From contig JAUCBJ010006859.1 of assembly GCA_032718475.1 (NCBI GenBank), positions 1 to 64,000 of the forward strand: DNA of 64,000 nt, read 5' to 3'. This stretch comes from Nemertoderma westbladi. Its lineage: Eukaryota; Xenacoelomorpha; Nemertodermatida; Nemertodermatidae. Below, one piece after another: positions 1 to 10,651 of the stretch. Made by a program: the position numbers and the translations under genes. Position 1 is the stretch's first letter. Every line of letters begins with the position of its first letter. The notes beneath the pieces were generated by a model that worked only from the letters and a program-made list of their open reading frames with translations, did not search any database and had not been told where the DNA came from.

Positions 1-635
1 TACATAGCAATAAAAATTAAACCGTCGAACCCAATCTCCCGGGAATATCCAGCGGGTGAATGGTCGCGCACGGATTGGTTTCGACTAGTGTAGTGAATCA
101 AATACTTGTCATAGACTAAAAAGCAGATTTATTAAAGACATTCTAATTTGGCGGGTTAAACTGCCAAAGGTCTGAAAGCGCGAACATAGGGTTTTTGCTA
201 CGTATGGGTGCCAGGCTGGGGTCTTAAACCCCCCATTCTGGCTCATTTACTAGGGAATATTCATCCGCGCTACCGGGGTACATTATACACAGATTAGCAA
301 TATTGGTTCAGTTGGTTTGGTGACAGAGTGGAAGGTGATATTGTTGTTTTATGGCACATAGTTCTTTAGTAGTACAGATACTTTAGTTTTACGTATTTGC
401 TTATATTATTGTCTGATTCTACACATATTATTCATACCTGATTTATTGTTTGTTATCCGAGATATTCTGTTTATATTCTGTATTACTATGGTGCTGTGCA
501 GGGATCGGCCTGCACAGACACTACACTGGAGCGTTTAGTTATCAGTTTCCTTTCCACCGGACGGGCGGGTTACCTGATTTGGGCGGTCCAGTGGGGAACT
601 CATCATTACATGATATTTACACCACTACACCAACC
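1..635. other. Non-coding DNA, nothing recognised
   Basis: I see no coding exon, RNA gene or clear repeat here. The short open frame at 450-755 runs into the antisense of a retrotransposon relic and is not credible as a gene. The sequence is AT-rich and unremarkable. Confidence 0.5.
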
Positions 636-1564
636 CAGCCAGTGTCCTTTAAGATGCGTCTCAAGAGGCTGAGGCTGCCAAAGCACAAGATTAAGCACTG
701 GCTGGTCCTCACGGCGAAAGCAATGTCCTGCAAAGCGGGGGCGACTTTGTTCTAGTGTCAAGCTTGGAGGAACCAATGAGACACCTCCAATCTTATATAG
801 TGTCTGGTTGGAGATGTGTGCATTATACATGACACAATGAACCCGGCGTAGCATTCTTGTGAATGTGCCATCCAGAGATTTGGTGTCCTCAGCAGTTAGA
901 GCCCAGCATGGACTCCCATAGAGGAGTACTGGAACTACTGCTGCTCTAAATAATAGGACCTCAAGTTTCCGATTAATTCTCTCTGACTTCCAAATCCTGG
1001 AAAGCCTATTCAAGGCTGCCCAGTGCCCATGTCTTTTCCTTACATATTCGAAGGTCCTCACCTAACTTCCGGATCCATGATCCCAGGTAACAGAAGACGT
1101 CCACATGCTCAATCATACCATCCGTTCAGCTTATGCTCATCCGGTCAGAGACTTGCTGAGGAATTTCAAAGTTAATCGTCAAAATTTTGGTCTTTCTGGA
1201 GTTAATAAAAAGACCAACACTAGAAGCAGCCCGTTCTAATGAGCTGAGGAGCAGTTGGGCTCCCTCTAGTGATTCTGAGAGTATTCCTAAGTCATCGGCA
1301 AAGTCTAGATCAGTTAGGTACTTGGCAGGATTTCCTTAACTTCTGGGGCCAGTAGGTGGAGTTACCATCACCCCATCATCATTATGATGATCTAAGGACA
1401 TGCGTAGAACATAGTCAACCACATTTATGAAAAATAATGGTGCAAGTGTGTCTCCTTGGAGGACTCCTCATAATACTTCAAATGGTTCTGTGTCACCATC
1501 AACAGTAGACACAAATGTTCTACACTCTATGGAGTGATGTTTGACCCCTTTAATTACACCTTCA
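636..1564 (-). pseudogene. Non-LTR retrotransposon RT, C-terminal part, broken (copy A)
   Basis: The minus strand encodes the catalytic and C-terminal part of a LINE-type reverse transcriptase. Read from 1564 downwards it shows GVLQGDTLAP, then the catalytic box FADD (about 1298-1309), then INSRKTKIL, the YLGSWI motif, VPVLLYGSPCW, and the C-terminal RFAGHCFRR...LVLWQP signature. An in-frame stop just before GVLQGDT and frame shifts near 1062 mean it cannot make protein. It diverges from its sibling at 10652-10920 near 640, so that is probably its truncated 3' end. Its upstream part resumes at 2233 beyond a nested insertion. The exact LINE clade is not certain from reading alone. Confidence 0.85.
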
Positions 1565-2232
1565 GGCGTATACTAAATAGGCACTTCGAAGTGTTCTCTA
1601 CAGAAACTGCACTATACACTAAGATTCTCATGCTAAATCAGGTACTGCACTACGAAGTGCTCACTGCAAGGCAATCACTTGAAGTGCGTAGTGCACACTT
1701 CGTAGTGCTGTACTGATCACTACGATTTTGTTTCTAAATAATCTTGAAATATAAGTGAACACTACAATACAGTTTTGCGTAGTGTTGTCTAGAGGAGGCT
1801 ACGATACTTGAATACTTTTACAAAGATTTCAAGATTTTGGGGTCTTTCAAGTATTAATTACCCTCATCAAAAATGAGGATTTTATGCCCTCCCCCCACCC
1901 CCTGGTCATCATAGCTCAACTGCGACTGCGAACCCCCTCACCCCCCTGGCCATCAGAAAAAGGTTTTTTATTGGCATGGAATAGTGTGGAATACGTACAG
2001 GGTAGGCCTATAATTCTACGGTTTTGGAGATTACATGAGTTGGAATTAGGTGTGAATAATCAGTGTGTTTTGTTTACATCGTGTAGACAGTAAAATAGAG
2101 TTTTACTGTAGTGATTAGTGATTACTTCGAAGTTGTAGTGGCACTTAAATTTATTTAGGATAGAAATAGAACACTACGTACTACGAGCGTAGTGGCACTT
2201 CGCTGTTGCGAAGTGTAGTATTTAGTATACGC
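1565..2232. mobile_element. MITE-like element with inverted ends, nested in the RT relic
   Basis: The ends are inverted copies of GGCGTATACTAAATA (1565-1579, and its reverse complement at 2218-2232), followed by imperfectly matching CACTTCG sequence. The interior is rich in short palindromes of the type CACTTCGAAGTG and in ACTACGAAGTG words. It has no credible coding capacity (the 60- and 69-codon frames look random). The flanks on both sides read as the same minus-strand RT when the insert is removed. No clear target-site duplication is visible, so the superfamily is left open. Confidence 0.65.
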
Positions 2233-2330
2233 CCCACTGATACTCAATAATTTCGCAAATGGTTTATTTAAATCAATTGAAAGAGAAGGATTCTTGTGCG
2301 TCTGTTTGACACTACAATTAATTAAATTCA
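2233..2330 (-). pseudogene. RT relic, upstream continuation of copy A
   Basis: The minus strand reads AKLLSISG and, with 1565-2232 removed, continues in frame into the EGVIKGV segment of the relic at 636-1564. The AKLL...G spacing matches the AKLLTLGCG segment of the plus-strand RT fragment at 10261-10491. The upstream limit is vague because the similarity fades towards 2330. Confidence 0.4.
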
Positions 2331-2479
2331 TGAAGAGGAAAACGTTTACAGTTTAAGAACAAAATGTTCATACATGCTTAAAAATAAGCCAAGTAAATAG
2401 TTGAAATTGGGACATTTACATACACAACACTATTGCAATCAAACAGGGAATAATATTTTACTAAAAAACTAAAGTAAAC

Positions 2480-2980
2480 TCAGGACTTCAAGTTACTGAT
2501 TTTATTTCCCAGACGTTTTTTTCTCGTTTTATTTTTCTTCTTCTTAACCTTCGCTCGCGTTGTCGTCTCTATATTTCTTCCGAAATATTCTCTTTCGAAA
2601 GAATTAAAATCCTCATCAGTAAACACTGACGTGGTGACGTCACTACCACCTAGTATCAACCGATCCTTCGATAAACAGCTCCGATGGCATTCCAACACCT
2701 TATCCACGGAAACCGCGCTTCGAGTAATCTCGTCTACTTTCGATTGACTTTTCAGTATTGAAATATTTCTATTCGTATAATCCGGTTTCAGATTTTTTTC
2801 AAATTTATCTAATGCGGATTGTAATTTAATATGTTTTAATCGTTGTTGTTTGTCACTTTGATTATAATGTCGAGGACGTTTCCCAATTCCTTTCAGCCGC
2901 GAACTGGTAGATACATGTACCGGTACCGGTATGGGTATAGTCTTACTCTTAGCCATAGTATGCTCAGTCTTCGATTCCAT
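2480..2980 (-). CDS. RPS19BP1/AROS-like basic nuclear protein, 166 aa
   Basis: This is an intact 166-codon frame with ATG at 2978-2980 and TGA at 2480-2482. The best landmark is SVFTDEDFNSFEREYFG (about residues 118-134), which closely matches the C-terminal motif of vertebrate active regulator of SIRT1 (RPS19BP1/AROS), a small nucleolar protein that binds ribosomal protein RPS19. The upstream QSALDKF segment also fits the KSALDEY segment of that family. A lysine/arginine-rich tail (about 30 residues, with KVKKKKNKTRKKR) follows the FG motif, whereas the human protein ends there; it may act in nucleolar targeting. The first ATG gives the longest frame; Met9 is a possible alternative start. 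No intron is visible, so it could be a single-exon gene, a terminal exon or a retrocopy. The open frame and the motif argue it is functional. The name rests on short motifs only. Confidence 0.65.
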   Translation of the reverse strand: MESKTEHTMAKSKTIPIPVPVHVSTSSRLKGIGKRPRHYNQSDKQQRLKHIKLQSALDKFEKNLKPDYTNRNISILKSQSKVDEITRSAVSVDKVLECHRSCLSKDRLILGGSDVTTSVFTDEDFNSFEREYFGRNIETTTRAKVKKKKNKTRKKRLGNKISNLKS

Positions 2981-3925
2981 ATTATTTATAAATTAAGTAG
3001 GCCTATGTTATTTTTAATATATTTATTGATAAATTTATAAAGAATGGATAGGATAGCAATAATTCATTGATACCTCTGCCAAAAACAGTGGCAGAGTCCA
3101 GAGTGGGATATAATTGTTGTTATTGCATATTGCTGTATTGTTAGGCCTAATGCAGTAGGCCTAATAATAAAATAATGTCTTTCAGGCGGTATGCTACAGT
3201 AAATTACTGAAATAGTAACACACGGTCACACACAAAGCACCTACAGACCTACCCCTGCTGCCCTGTACCCTACAGTCACTAACGTCTCACTGTAGACATT
3301 CAGGGGTTCTCGGACCTCGTTCAGTCGCTGGCTCGATGCCTCAGGAACTAACGACTCTCTCTCGCGGGCTATAATTACTGTACTTTGGGTGTTTGGAGGC
3401 CGGACCGTCTTTTTATATATACCGGTACAGTATACTAGTATATTATCGTACTACGTACTAGTATACTACAGTACTAGTATACTATATAGGCCTACTGGTA
3501 TATAATAACTATATATACCAATTGAGGGAAAGGAACAGGTTACAGAGGCAGGCTTCTCTAACCAAAACAATAAACAAACACTTTACCAATTGAGGGAAAC
3601 CATGGCCATCAGGTCATTCTGTCATTGGTCAGTCGGTCAGCAGTCAAGTCACATGGTCAGACAGTCATTAGTCACTCAACTGTATAACCAAAAAAATCAG
3701 TCAGTCAAGCATTAGGTACCGGCACGCAGCTGTAGAATGACAATTAGAAACGGTTGAAAAAACGATCCCCAAAGTAACAATCCCCGCCTACCACAACCCG
3801 ATCAACCACAGTCAGGTCACATAGCAATTATAAACTACTGAACTCTGGAACAAATTAGTCTGTTTAGATAGATAGATAGATTTATAAGCCTCTACATTAG
3901 GGTAAATATTTTCGACCTACGCCTA
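2981..3925. other. AT-rich intergenic DNA with palindromic TA-rich patch
   Basis: This stretch probably contains the promoter of the 2480-2980 gene, but no core element stands out. At 3412-3500 there is a dense run of TATACTAGTA and ACCGGTAC palindromes. A copy of the dispersed CAGGTTACAG...ACCAAAACAATAAAC repeat lies at 3532-3579. No coding exon was recognised. Confidence 0.5.
3532..3579. repeat. Dispersed short repeat, copy 1
   Basis: It contains GAACAGGTTACAGAGGCAGG followed, after a short gap, by TAACCAAAACAATAAAC. The same two blocks in the same order recur at 49596-49635, 52186-52240 and 55041-55092, with half copies near 55139 and 63780. It is probably a SINE-like or MITE-derived family; the full consensus cannot be defined from this window. 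Confidence 0.6.
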
Positions 3926-4152
3926 GCTACGCGTAGTTCAACACATTGGGTACCATATATCACTAGTTGTAGAGTTTTAACATTAACTACGCGTAGTTCT
4001 AAAGCCGGCTACGCGTAGCCGTAGGTCTAACGCAAACTACGCGTAGGTCTAACGCAAACTACGCATAGGTCATACGTAAACTACGCGTAGGTCTGTAGGT
4101 GCTAGGCAAACTAAGCGTAAGTGCTACTCATACAGTATATCTACGCGTATAC
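3926..4152. repeat. Degenerate tandem repeat built on the palindrome CTACGCGTAG
   Basis: At least eight copies or near copies of CTACGCGTAG occur in about 225 bp, several in the longer frame AACTACGCGTAGGTCTAACG with a period near 20-22 bp. Each core is a 10-bp perfect palindrome centred on ACGCGT. Confidence 0.75.
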
Positions 4153-4409
4153 AACGTTTATCATTAACCCTTTCCGGCCTGAATTAATTTAATTTAGGAA
4201 AAACAATTGGTTGGTCTTGTTAATGGGTTAATTATACACCAAATAATAATTTTCGATGAAAAAATTTTCAAAAAATTATTTCCAATGTTGTTTTTTTTAT
4301 TGTATACAAAAGTATACGTTAGGTATATGAAACATGTTCCCAATGTATACTTTTGTATACGAACTCTAGATTGTAAGTACTTACATACTTAAATCGTATA
4401 GTAAGTATA

Positions 4410-4410
4410 T

Positions 4411-4443
<33 letters not shown>
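4410..4443. repeat. Microsatellite (TC)n(TA)n
   Basis: A short TC-repeat runs directly into about eleven TA dinucleotides. Confidence 0.9.
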
Positions 4444-4608
4444 GTAGAAAAAACAAGGCATGCAACGAGCAGGCAATTTTAATTATAAAAATTTAAATCA
4501 TGTTTTTTGGTAATAAAAAGCTGTCAATACTGTGAAATTTGCCAAAATGCCAAAATTTTATAATTTTGTGTGTTTTCACAACTCACGTTGTTCAAAAGTA
4601 ACACAGTG

Positions 4609-4978
4609 CGACATCTACTCCCCAATAGTGGCTGCATCACTTCTACTCCCAAGGCCCAATGGTCAACATCTACTCCCCTATGGTTCTAAGCCACATCTGC
4701 TCCACAATGGTGACTGTACCACATCTATCCACAATGGTGGCTGCATCACCTCTACTACCCTATGGTCAACATCTACTCCCCATGGTGGCAGCGCCACATC
4801 TACACCCCAATGGTCAACATCGACTCCCCTATGATGGCTGCACCACATCTAGGCCTACACCCCAATGGTGGATGCACCACATCACCCAAACGGTGGCTGA
4901 ATCATATCTACTCCCCAACGGTGCTGCACCACATCTACTGCACAACTGTGGCTGCACCACTTCTACTCCCCAACTTTA
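4609..4978. repeat. Degenerate minisatellite, about 28-bp unit
   Basis: Imperfect tandem copies of a unit containing CCACATCTACTCCCCAATGG and GTGGCTGCA run for about 370 bp. The units vary in length and sequence, so the array is old. The overlapping open frames at 4532-4834, 4659-5009 and 4762-4992 are by-products of the repeat and are not called as genes. Confidence 0.75.
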
Positions 4979-5009
4979 TAAACCTAACGTAGACAAATGT
5001 ATACAGTGA

Positions 5010-5433
5010 TTTATCAATAACACTACCAGCCTACATGTACTGTAAAGTTTATCCTGGAAGTATTATTATCTCATTGGACAATCCATATTTGGAATACCCA
5101 ATCAAAATTCTCAAAATCGCTTTGCCAAAGCGTTTAAATAACCATCTTTCCTATACCAGGTAGTCATCATGTCAATACCTGAAAATACGGCATCTAAAAT
5201 CGTTCATTGAAGCCTTCTACTACAATTATCCAATCAGAATCGGTAATTTCTAAATAAAGGAAGTGTGATAGTGCCACAATTGGATGAAACCAACTATAAT
5301 TAGTTAATATTATGCAATCCGTAGTGAAATAAATTCAGTGTATACAAAAATATACAGTCGGCCGGAAAGGGTTTTAATACATATTCCAAGCGGTTCAGTA
5401 TCAGTACTACAGTAAAATAAGTCTCACCTACAG
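5010..5433. other. Non-coding DNA, nothing recognised
   Basis: The sequence is AT-rich and I see no exon or structured repeat in it. Confidence 0.4.
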
Positions 5434-5831
5434 TAACTGATCTAGACTTTGCTGATGACTTAGGAGTTAGGAGTACTCTCAGAATCACTAGAGGGAGCCC
5501 TAACGGCTCCTCGGCTCATTAGAACATGCTGATTCTAGTGTTGGTCTTTTTATTAACTCCAAAAAGACCAAAATTTTGATAGTTAACTTTGAACGTCGTC
5601 ATCAAGTATCTGACCGGATGAGCATAAGCTCAAATGATGGTATGGTTGTGCATGTGGATGACTTCTGTTACCTGGGATCATGGATCCGGAAGTCAGGTGA
5701 GGACCTTCGAATACGCAAGGGAGAGCATGGGCAGCCTTGAACGGGCTTTCCAGGATTTGGAAGTCATATAGAATTCATCGGAAACTTAAGGTCCGATTAT
5801 TTAGAGCAGCAGTAGTTCCAGTACTCCTCTA
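5434..5831 (+). pseudogene. Non-LTR retrotransposon RT fragment, truncated both ends (copy B)
   Basis: The plus strand is a close relative of the relic at 636-1564. It starts at TGATCTAGACTTTGCTGATG (LDFADD, the catalytic box) and runs through the INSKKTKIL, YLGSWI and RAAVVPVLLY segments before ending abruptly at CTCTAT. It carries a 7-bp internal duplication just after the FADD box (TTAGGAG repeated) and several frame breaks. Both ends are truncated. Confidence 0.85.
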
Positions 5832-5834
5832 TTT

Positions 5835-6500
5835 GCTAAAAATGCTTGTTGTATTAATGGAGATGGATGGTGTATACCAGTGACACTGATTTACACCATG
5901 TCCTGGAAAATAGTGTCGTAATTGACCCCCTCATAATTTTTCTACAAATCTTAATGAGATTTAAAATTTGAAATGAAACTGAAATTTGAAACAGCGAGTT
6001 ATTTTCAAATCCCTCCTCAGTTACTGTGTGAGCCATAACGTGTATTTTTGCTTTCACTTCTTTATAGCTACAAACGTTTATTTTATTCTATTTAATAAAT
6101 ACACCATAATCTGGAATATTTTGTATATCTCATATGGTAGCTGGGCATCAATTCAATATCTACCTCTATAATAATACTAGTACGTTGGGCCTAGATATTC
6201 GTACACGCACAAAACATTCCAGAATAAAGTTGACAAAAATGCAGTACGATTGGTGCAACTTTTTTCAAACGCTAGTAGCTAAAGAACGAAAGCAAAAATA
6301 CAAATTCTGGTTCACCCAAGGAGGAGGAGGCATGTGAAAATACTATTGATAATATAATATTCATATTACATACCATTCATACTGTATACATACCATACTG
6401 TACTATACACACACTATATAATATTCATGAAATTTCAATTCAATGAAATTTCTAGAAATATTCTGGGGAGGGAGGGGTCCATGTCACTGAATTACGACAG
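5835..6500. other. AT-rich DNA with fragments of an older repeat
   Basis: No gene was recognised. The segment 5891-5915 (TTACACCATGTCCTGG core) is the inverted match of 11528-11552, and the 5910-5930 and 6470-6500 segments share the GTCGTAATT...GACCCC words in opposite orientation. This suggests a repeat family into which the 6501-8106 type of element inserts. Confidence 0.45.
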
Positions 6501-8106
6501 TGGCTCATTCCATGCAAATGTCAACCGCAGTGCCAATTTTGAAATAAGTGAATAATTTCTTCTCATATGAATTTTCAGAACCAATATATGATGCGGTTTA
6601 CGAATTTAATACAAAAAACCGCATCAAAATTGGGTAACTTTCTGAAATCTGGTGTTATTCGGCTTTACCTCTCAAACTGCAAAAATACAGTTAACTGAGT
6701 GCATAATATGAGAACCGCGTTTTATGAGTATATTTAGGAAGATGGCAACGTAATAGAGTACTTTTCGAAGCAAAACAATCATATTTTCTAATGAAATCAT
6801 TTGCTGTCAATTAAAACAACGTTGTGTCTAAAAATTCAGTGCTCATAATTTGTTTACATCATAATGTCCCGCACTTTACGCTGAACACCATATTTTGTTT
6901 GTACAAGATAGACATATTATAATAGAATGATGATATGTCGTTTGCAAAGCACAAATATATGCATCTTTAATCTGGAGTACTTCGTTTGTTTGTGGTGTTT
7001 CGTGTTATGTGGTAAACAGGTGTCCCGCACTTTACGTAAAGTGCGGGACAAAAAGTAGAAATATCAAAGGAAGTAGAGTAAGCGTGCATTTAGATGGAAG
7101 AACTTCAACTGGAATAATCATAGCAGACATTTTAACTTCATATCAATCTCTGATATTGAGACACTATAAAAAATTCATGAATATCACATATATTTCAGTA
7201 AATAAAATATTCTCAAAATTTTAATTCCTCTATTTGTATTTGTATTAGTATTTCCAAACTCTGAATAATATTTGTAGGCCTGCCATTAACCTCTTCCTGG
7301 GTGGAGCATACTGCAAAGCTCCCGATATGATACGACCTAGACCGTACAGTACATGGTACGCTACTACAGTATTTATTAACGGTTTTTGGGTGCACTACAG
7401 TTTCCTTGTCTAATCTGGCTATCTAATCTGTATTACATTAGGCCTACAGCGCACTTAAATGGTAATTTTACATAAGCCTAAAATAATATTGAACTGGCTG
7501 GAGGTAATAATACAGCAAGTAGGAGCCACGCTGTACTAGGGCTAGGCTAAGGCTACAAATAAATGATACAAACAAATTTGCTATCGTCGTGCCTATTCAA
7601 CTGTTTTACTTGCAGTATTAGGCACTATATGTTGACCTCTTATTTGTTTTTCCACTCCATTGGAGGGTATTCGTACATGGTATGTATACATGTACGCAGT
7701 AGTAAGGGGCTTTACAGGGCCAACTAAGTTTGGTAGGTTAGGTTTAGTATTTTGGTTAGTGTTAGTTGCATTGTCATTCATTTTTAAGTTCAAATTATAT
7801 GTGGCAATCTCACTGAAAAGTTTATAACTATCACTTATTTAGTCTGAATAATATAATAATTAACGATTTAATGTGTTTATAAATGATAAAATCGTACGCG
7901 TCCCGCACTTTACAATTTTTTGAAGCAATAATTCTGAGACATAAACTGCTGCCGGTTTTCCAAACTGCTTTTTTTTACTGAACCGATAATTGGTTTTTCT
8001 AAGAAACACAAACAATATACTATTTTAGTTCATTTTCATGATGTACAGTACTAAAGTATGCACAAAAAGTCGTACGAATGTCCCGCACTTTACATGGAAT
8101 GAGCCA
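6501..8106. mobile_element. DNA-transposon-like element with 14-bp inverted ends
   Basis: The 14-bp ends are perfect inverted repeats: TGGCTCATTCCATG at 6501-6514 and its reverse complement at 8093-8106. The element is about 1.6 kb and AT-rich. It contains no convincing transposase frame, so it is probably non-autonomous. It carries repeated copies of the 15-mer TGTCCCGCACTTTAC (6865-6879, 7021-7035, inverted at 7036-7050, 8080-8094; a 14-nt match at 7900-7913). These may be subterminal transposase-binding sites. The right 210 bp recurs at 11318-11527. No target-site duplication is obvious; the left and right flanks are unrelated. Confidence 0.6.
7021..7050. repeat. Perfect 30-bp palindrome
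   Basis: TGTCCCGCACTTTAC is followed immediately by its exact reverse complement, with no spacer. The half-site is the same 15-mer that recurs elsewhere in and around the 6501-8106 element. Confidence 0.97.
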
Positions 8107-8343
8107 GATTAAGATTCAGTGGGCACTGCTGGCGAAGTAAAGACGAGGTCATACCAGATTTACTTCTCTGGCAACCAACTCTTGGAAAGCGTAGTCGTGG
8201 ACGACCGGCCATAACATATAGATCAAATTGAAAGGGATACTGAACTTGGGAGAAACGAAATTGCGACAACTATGGAGAGTCGGGAAGCCTGGAAGGATTT
8301 CATTTCCACTGTCCGAGTTCGCTCGACTTAGTAGTAGTAGTAG
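8107..8343 (+). pseudogene. 3' end of a second non-LTR retrotransposon family (copy C)
   Basis: The plus strand reads RLRFSGHCWRSKDEV, then LLLWQP, GKRSRGRPA, IDQIERDTEL, AWKDFISTVRVRST and a stop. This is the characteristic C-terminus of LINE-type RT proteins with the GHC...LWQP...GRP signature. It ends in a short (AGT)n tail at about 8330-8343, as expected for a LINE 3' end. It begins exactly at the end of the 6501-8106 element, so the two are joined or nested. Confidence 0.85.
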
Positions 8344-9039
8344 ATCTTTAAGTGACCCCACTGAATTATTATTAATTTATTTCAAACATCTAATTTCTTT
8401 CTGTAAATCTAATTATTAATTGCAGATTGATGGTAAATCTAATCCCTTCTCTAAACCATCGCTGAGGCATGAAACTGCCAGATAACCCAGAATTATGTTT
8501 AATATACATTTATTGACGTCATGATATCAAACTTATTGAACTTAACATACTCAGAAATAAATTAGTTGTAGTTGTAGTTTTTAGGTATGTTTTTTTAATA
8601 AACCCGCCATTTTGACAGCTTCCTCCTGTTTTTACAAAATATAAACCCCGCCACTCGATTCAGGGCACCTTGCCCCCCCCCCCCCCCCCCCCCCTTCTTC
8701 AATTGTTTCTAGCCGAACAATTTTTTCGCGCACAAATCCTATTCCATCAACATCAATCATTAATTCCTGGTTGTATCATAATATTATATTTCAAAAAACC
8801 GTTCCTCAATTGTAATTAACACAGCTACTTCAACTAAAAGTTAAAAATTCCCAAAGACTCTGTTAATGGCAAGATAGATCTCTGAAATCATAAAATTAAA
8901 ATGAAAATTAAAAAATTAAAATGCACACTTAATGGCGTACACCTATAATATAATTGATACTATAAGATATTATACGCCGACTATTGTAGATAACAAGAGA
9001 TTATTAATTGCAGTATATTAAGCAAATTTCGCCCTCAAC
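8344..9039. other. AT-rich DNA with a 22-nt C tract
   Basis: No gene was seen. A run of 22 cytosines lies at 8673-8694. The rest is simple AT-rich sequence. Confidence 0.5.
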
Positions 9040-9087
9040 CAAGGCGTCCTTTAATAATTTAATATAATTGTATTAAAGGACGCCTTG
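9040..9087. repeat. Perfect 17-bp inverted repeat, 14-nt loop
   Basis: CAAGGCGTCCTTTAATA (9040-9056) is followed by an AT-only loop with one G and then the exact reverse complement (9071-9087). It could be a compact MITE remnant or a cruciform-prone hairpin. Confidence 0.95.
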
Positions 9088-10260
9088 CCCACAACCCATA
9101 GGTTTTAAAATTCTTTTAGGTTCTTAAAAGAACTTTAAATTTTTAAAGTTATTTTAATTTAAGGTTTTCAAATTAATGTATTTTTTGATTTACCTCTAAA
9201 TTAAATTTATTTCTTTCGATAAAGAACACACAAAGTTTATATTTTATAATTTGTGCCGTCTGGGAGCGGTGATCCTATACAGCCGTGTTCTGTAGACGCA
9301 GCCAGCCGGCAGCAGCAAGCATCCGTGATGGCAATAGCTAATCCTTCAGTCAGGTTTCTGACAACACTAAAATCATCAGGAACATATATGCTATGCTTCA
9401 ATCGAACACAGATTCCACTTGCCCTTAAATATCAGTACCCTCAGTAACTACAAGCATTACCCCAAGAATGGCCACAAATAATATGCATACAGTTACATTC
9501 GCCATATTACTGGCTTTATTATTAGGTGCCATAAGTTAGACGAACTGTCCCCTTTTGTCTCCTAGTACAGTATTATGCTGGGATTTCCAAGCTTGTAGTG
9601 TCTAATTTAATTGAATTCAATTTAAATTTAAATTATGATGTCTACTAATGTAGCCATGCTCCACAGAATGATTATATATCACTGTAGAGATATATAGTGA
9701 TATCACTAGTGTGTCTGATAACAATGTTGATGTATGAAACAGTATCAAGCAAACAAACAAATATGGATTTCACCGCATGAGATATTTTACAAGCTCACAG
9801 CTCAGTAGTAACTCATACCGTAACAGTAACACAAGGGATTATATTCAATGGAATTTTAGTACAAGCGACTGTATTATCGATTAATATAGAGATATATGCA
9901 ACATATTGCATAATTTAGTTACTGCTAATTTAGAATTCATTTGTTACGTCCAAAATATGATAATAATATTTAAGTTTAAGATAAGAAAGGTGTTCTGTTA
10001 GTATGGGCCATTTGGGGCCTACAGTACCAGATGAAAATAAGGGGGGTGGGGTGGTGGTAGATGGGGGCACTAAAGACGTTAGCGGGTAAAAATAAACTGT
10101 GAGACATCAATCGGTAAAAACGAATCAGAGACGAAAAAATAATACAAAATCTACGTATTTTCAGCCTCGGCAATGATCGAATCCCTATCGAATCCCTAAA
10201 TCCCGATACCTCTAGACAGCTAGACTACCAGACTACTCGACAGCCAGAAAAAGCTATTAA
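9088..10260. other. AT-rich intergenic DNA, nothing recognised
   Basis: No credible exon, RNA gene or transposon was found. The short frames at 9253-9447 and 9976-10173 show no family features. Confidence 0.4.
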
Positions 10261-10491
10261 ATGATATTGCTGCAAAGACTATCTGGGAAGATATTGGGTG
10301 GAATAGCGAAATATGTGAATCTAATGATCTTAAGCGTCCAGAAGACAACGAGTTCCGTAGCTAGGAAGAAGCTTTTCAATATATTAGTAGATTTTAGTAA
10401 AGCTTTTGACCGAATTTCATGTGTTAAACTGTTAGCAAAACTACTTACACTGGGTTGCGGCAGCCATATGATAAATACGTATTATCTCTAA
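10261..10491 (+). pseudogene. RT palm-domain fragment (copy D)
   Basis: The frame contains NILVDFSKAFDRISC followed by LLAKLLTLGCG, the conserved block of LINE reverse transcriptases that holds the first catalytic aspartate (DFSKAFD). The segment before it appears to be in a different frame (IAAKTIWEDIGW is readable from about 10270), so the copy is frameshifted. It ends at a stop at 10489-10491, well before the FADD box, so it is a broken fragment. Confidence 0.75.
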
Positions 10492-10651
10492 CTACAATCG
10501 GACTGCTGCATTGCAGCTGCACATGAGAAGCTATGCTGTCTTAAAAAAAAATATTTTGACACTACCATTCAATCGACAATTGGCAAACCCAATGCAGCAT
10601 GCATTAAGAATGATATGCCAGCTTATCAACAAATTTGCACCGCCACAACTA

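Noticed and set aside
4532-5009. 100- and 116-codon frames
   Set aside because: They overlap in different frames on a degenerate minisatellite and resemble no protein.
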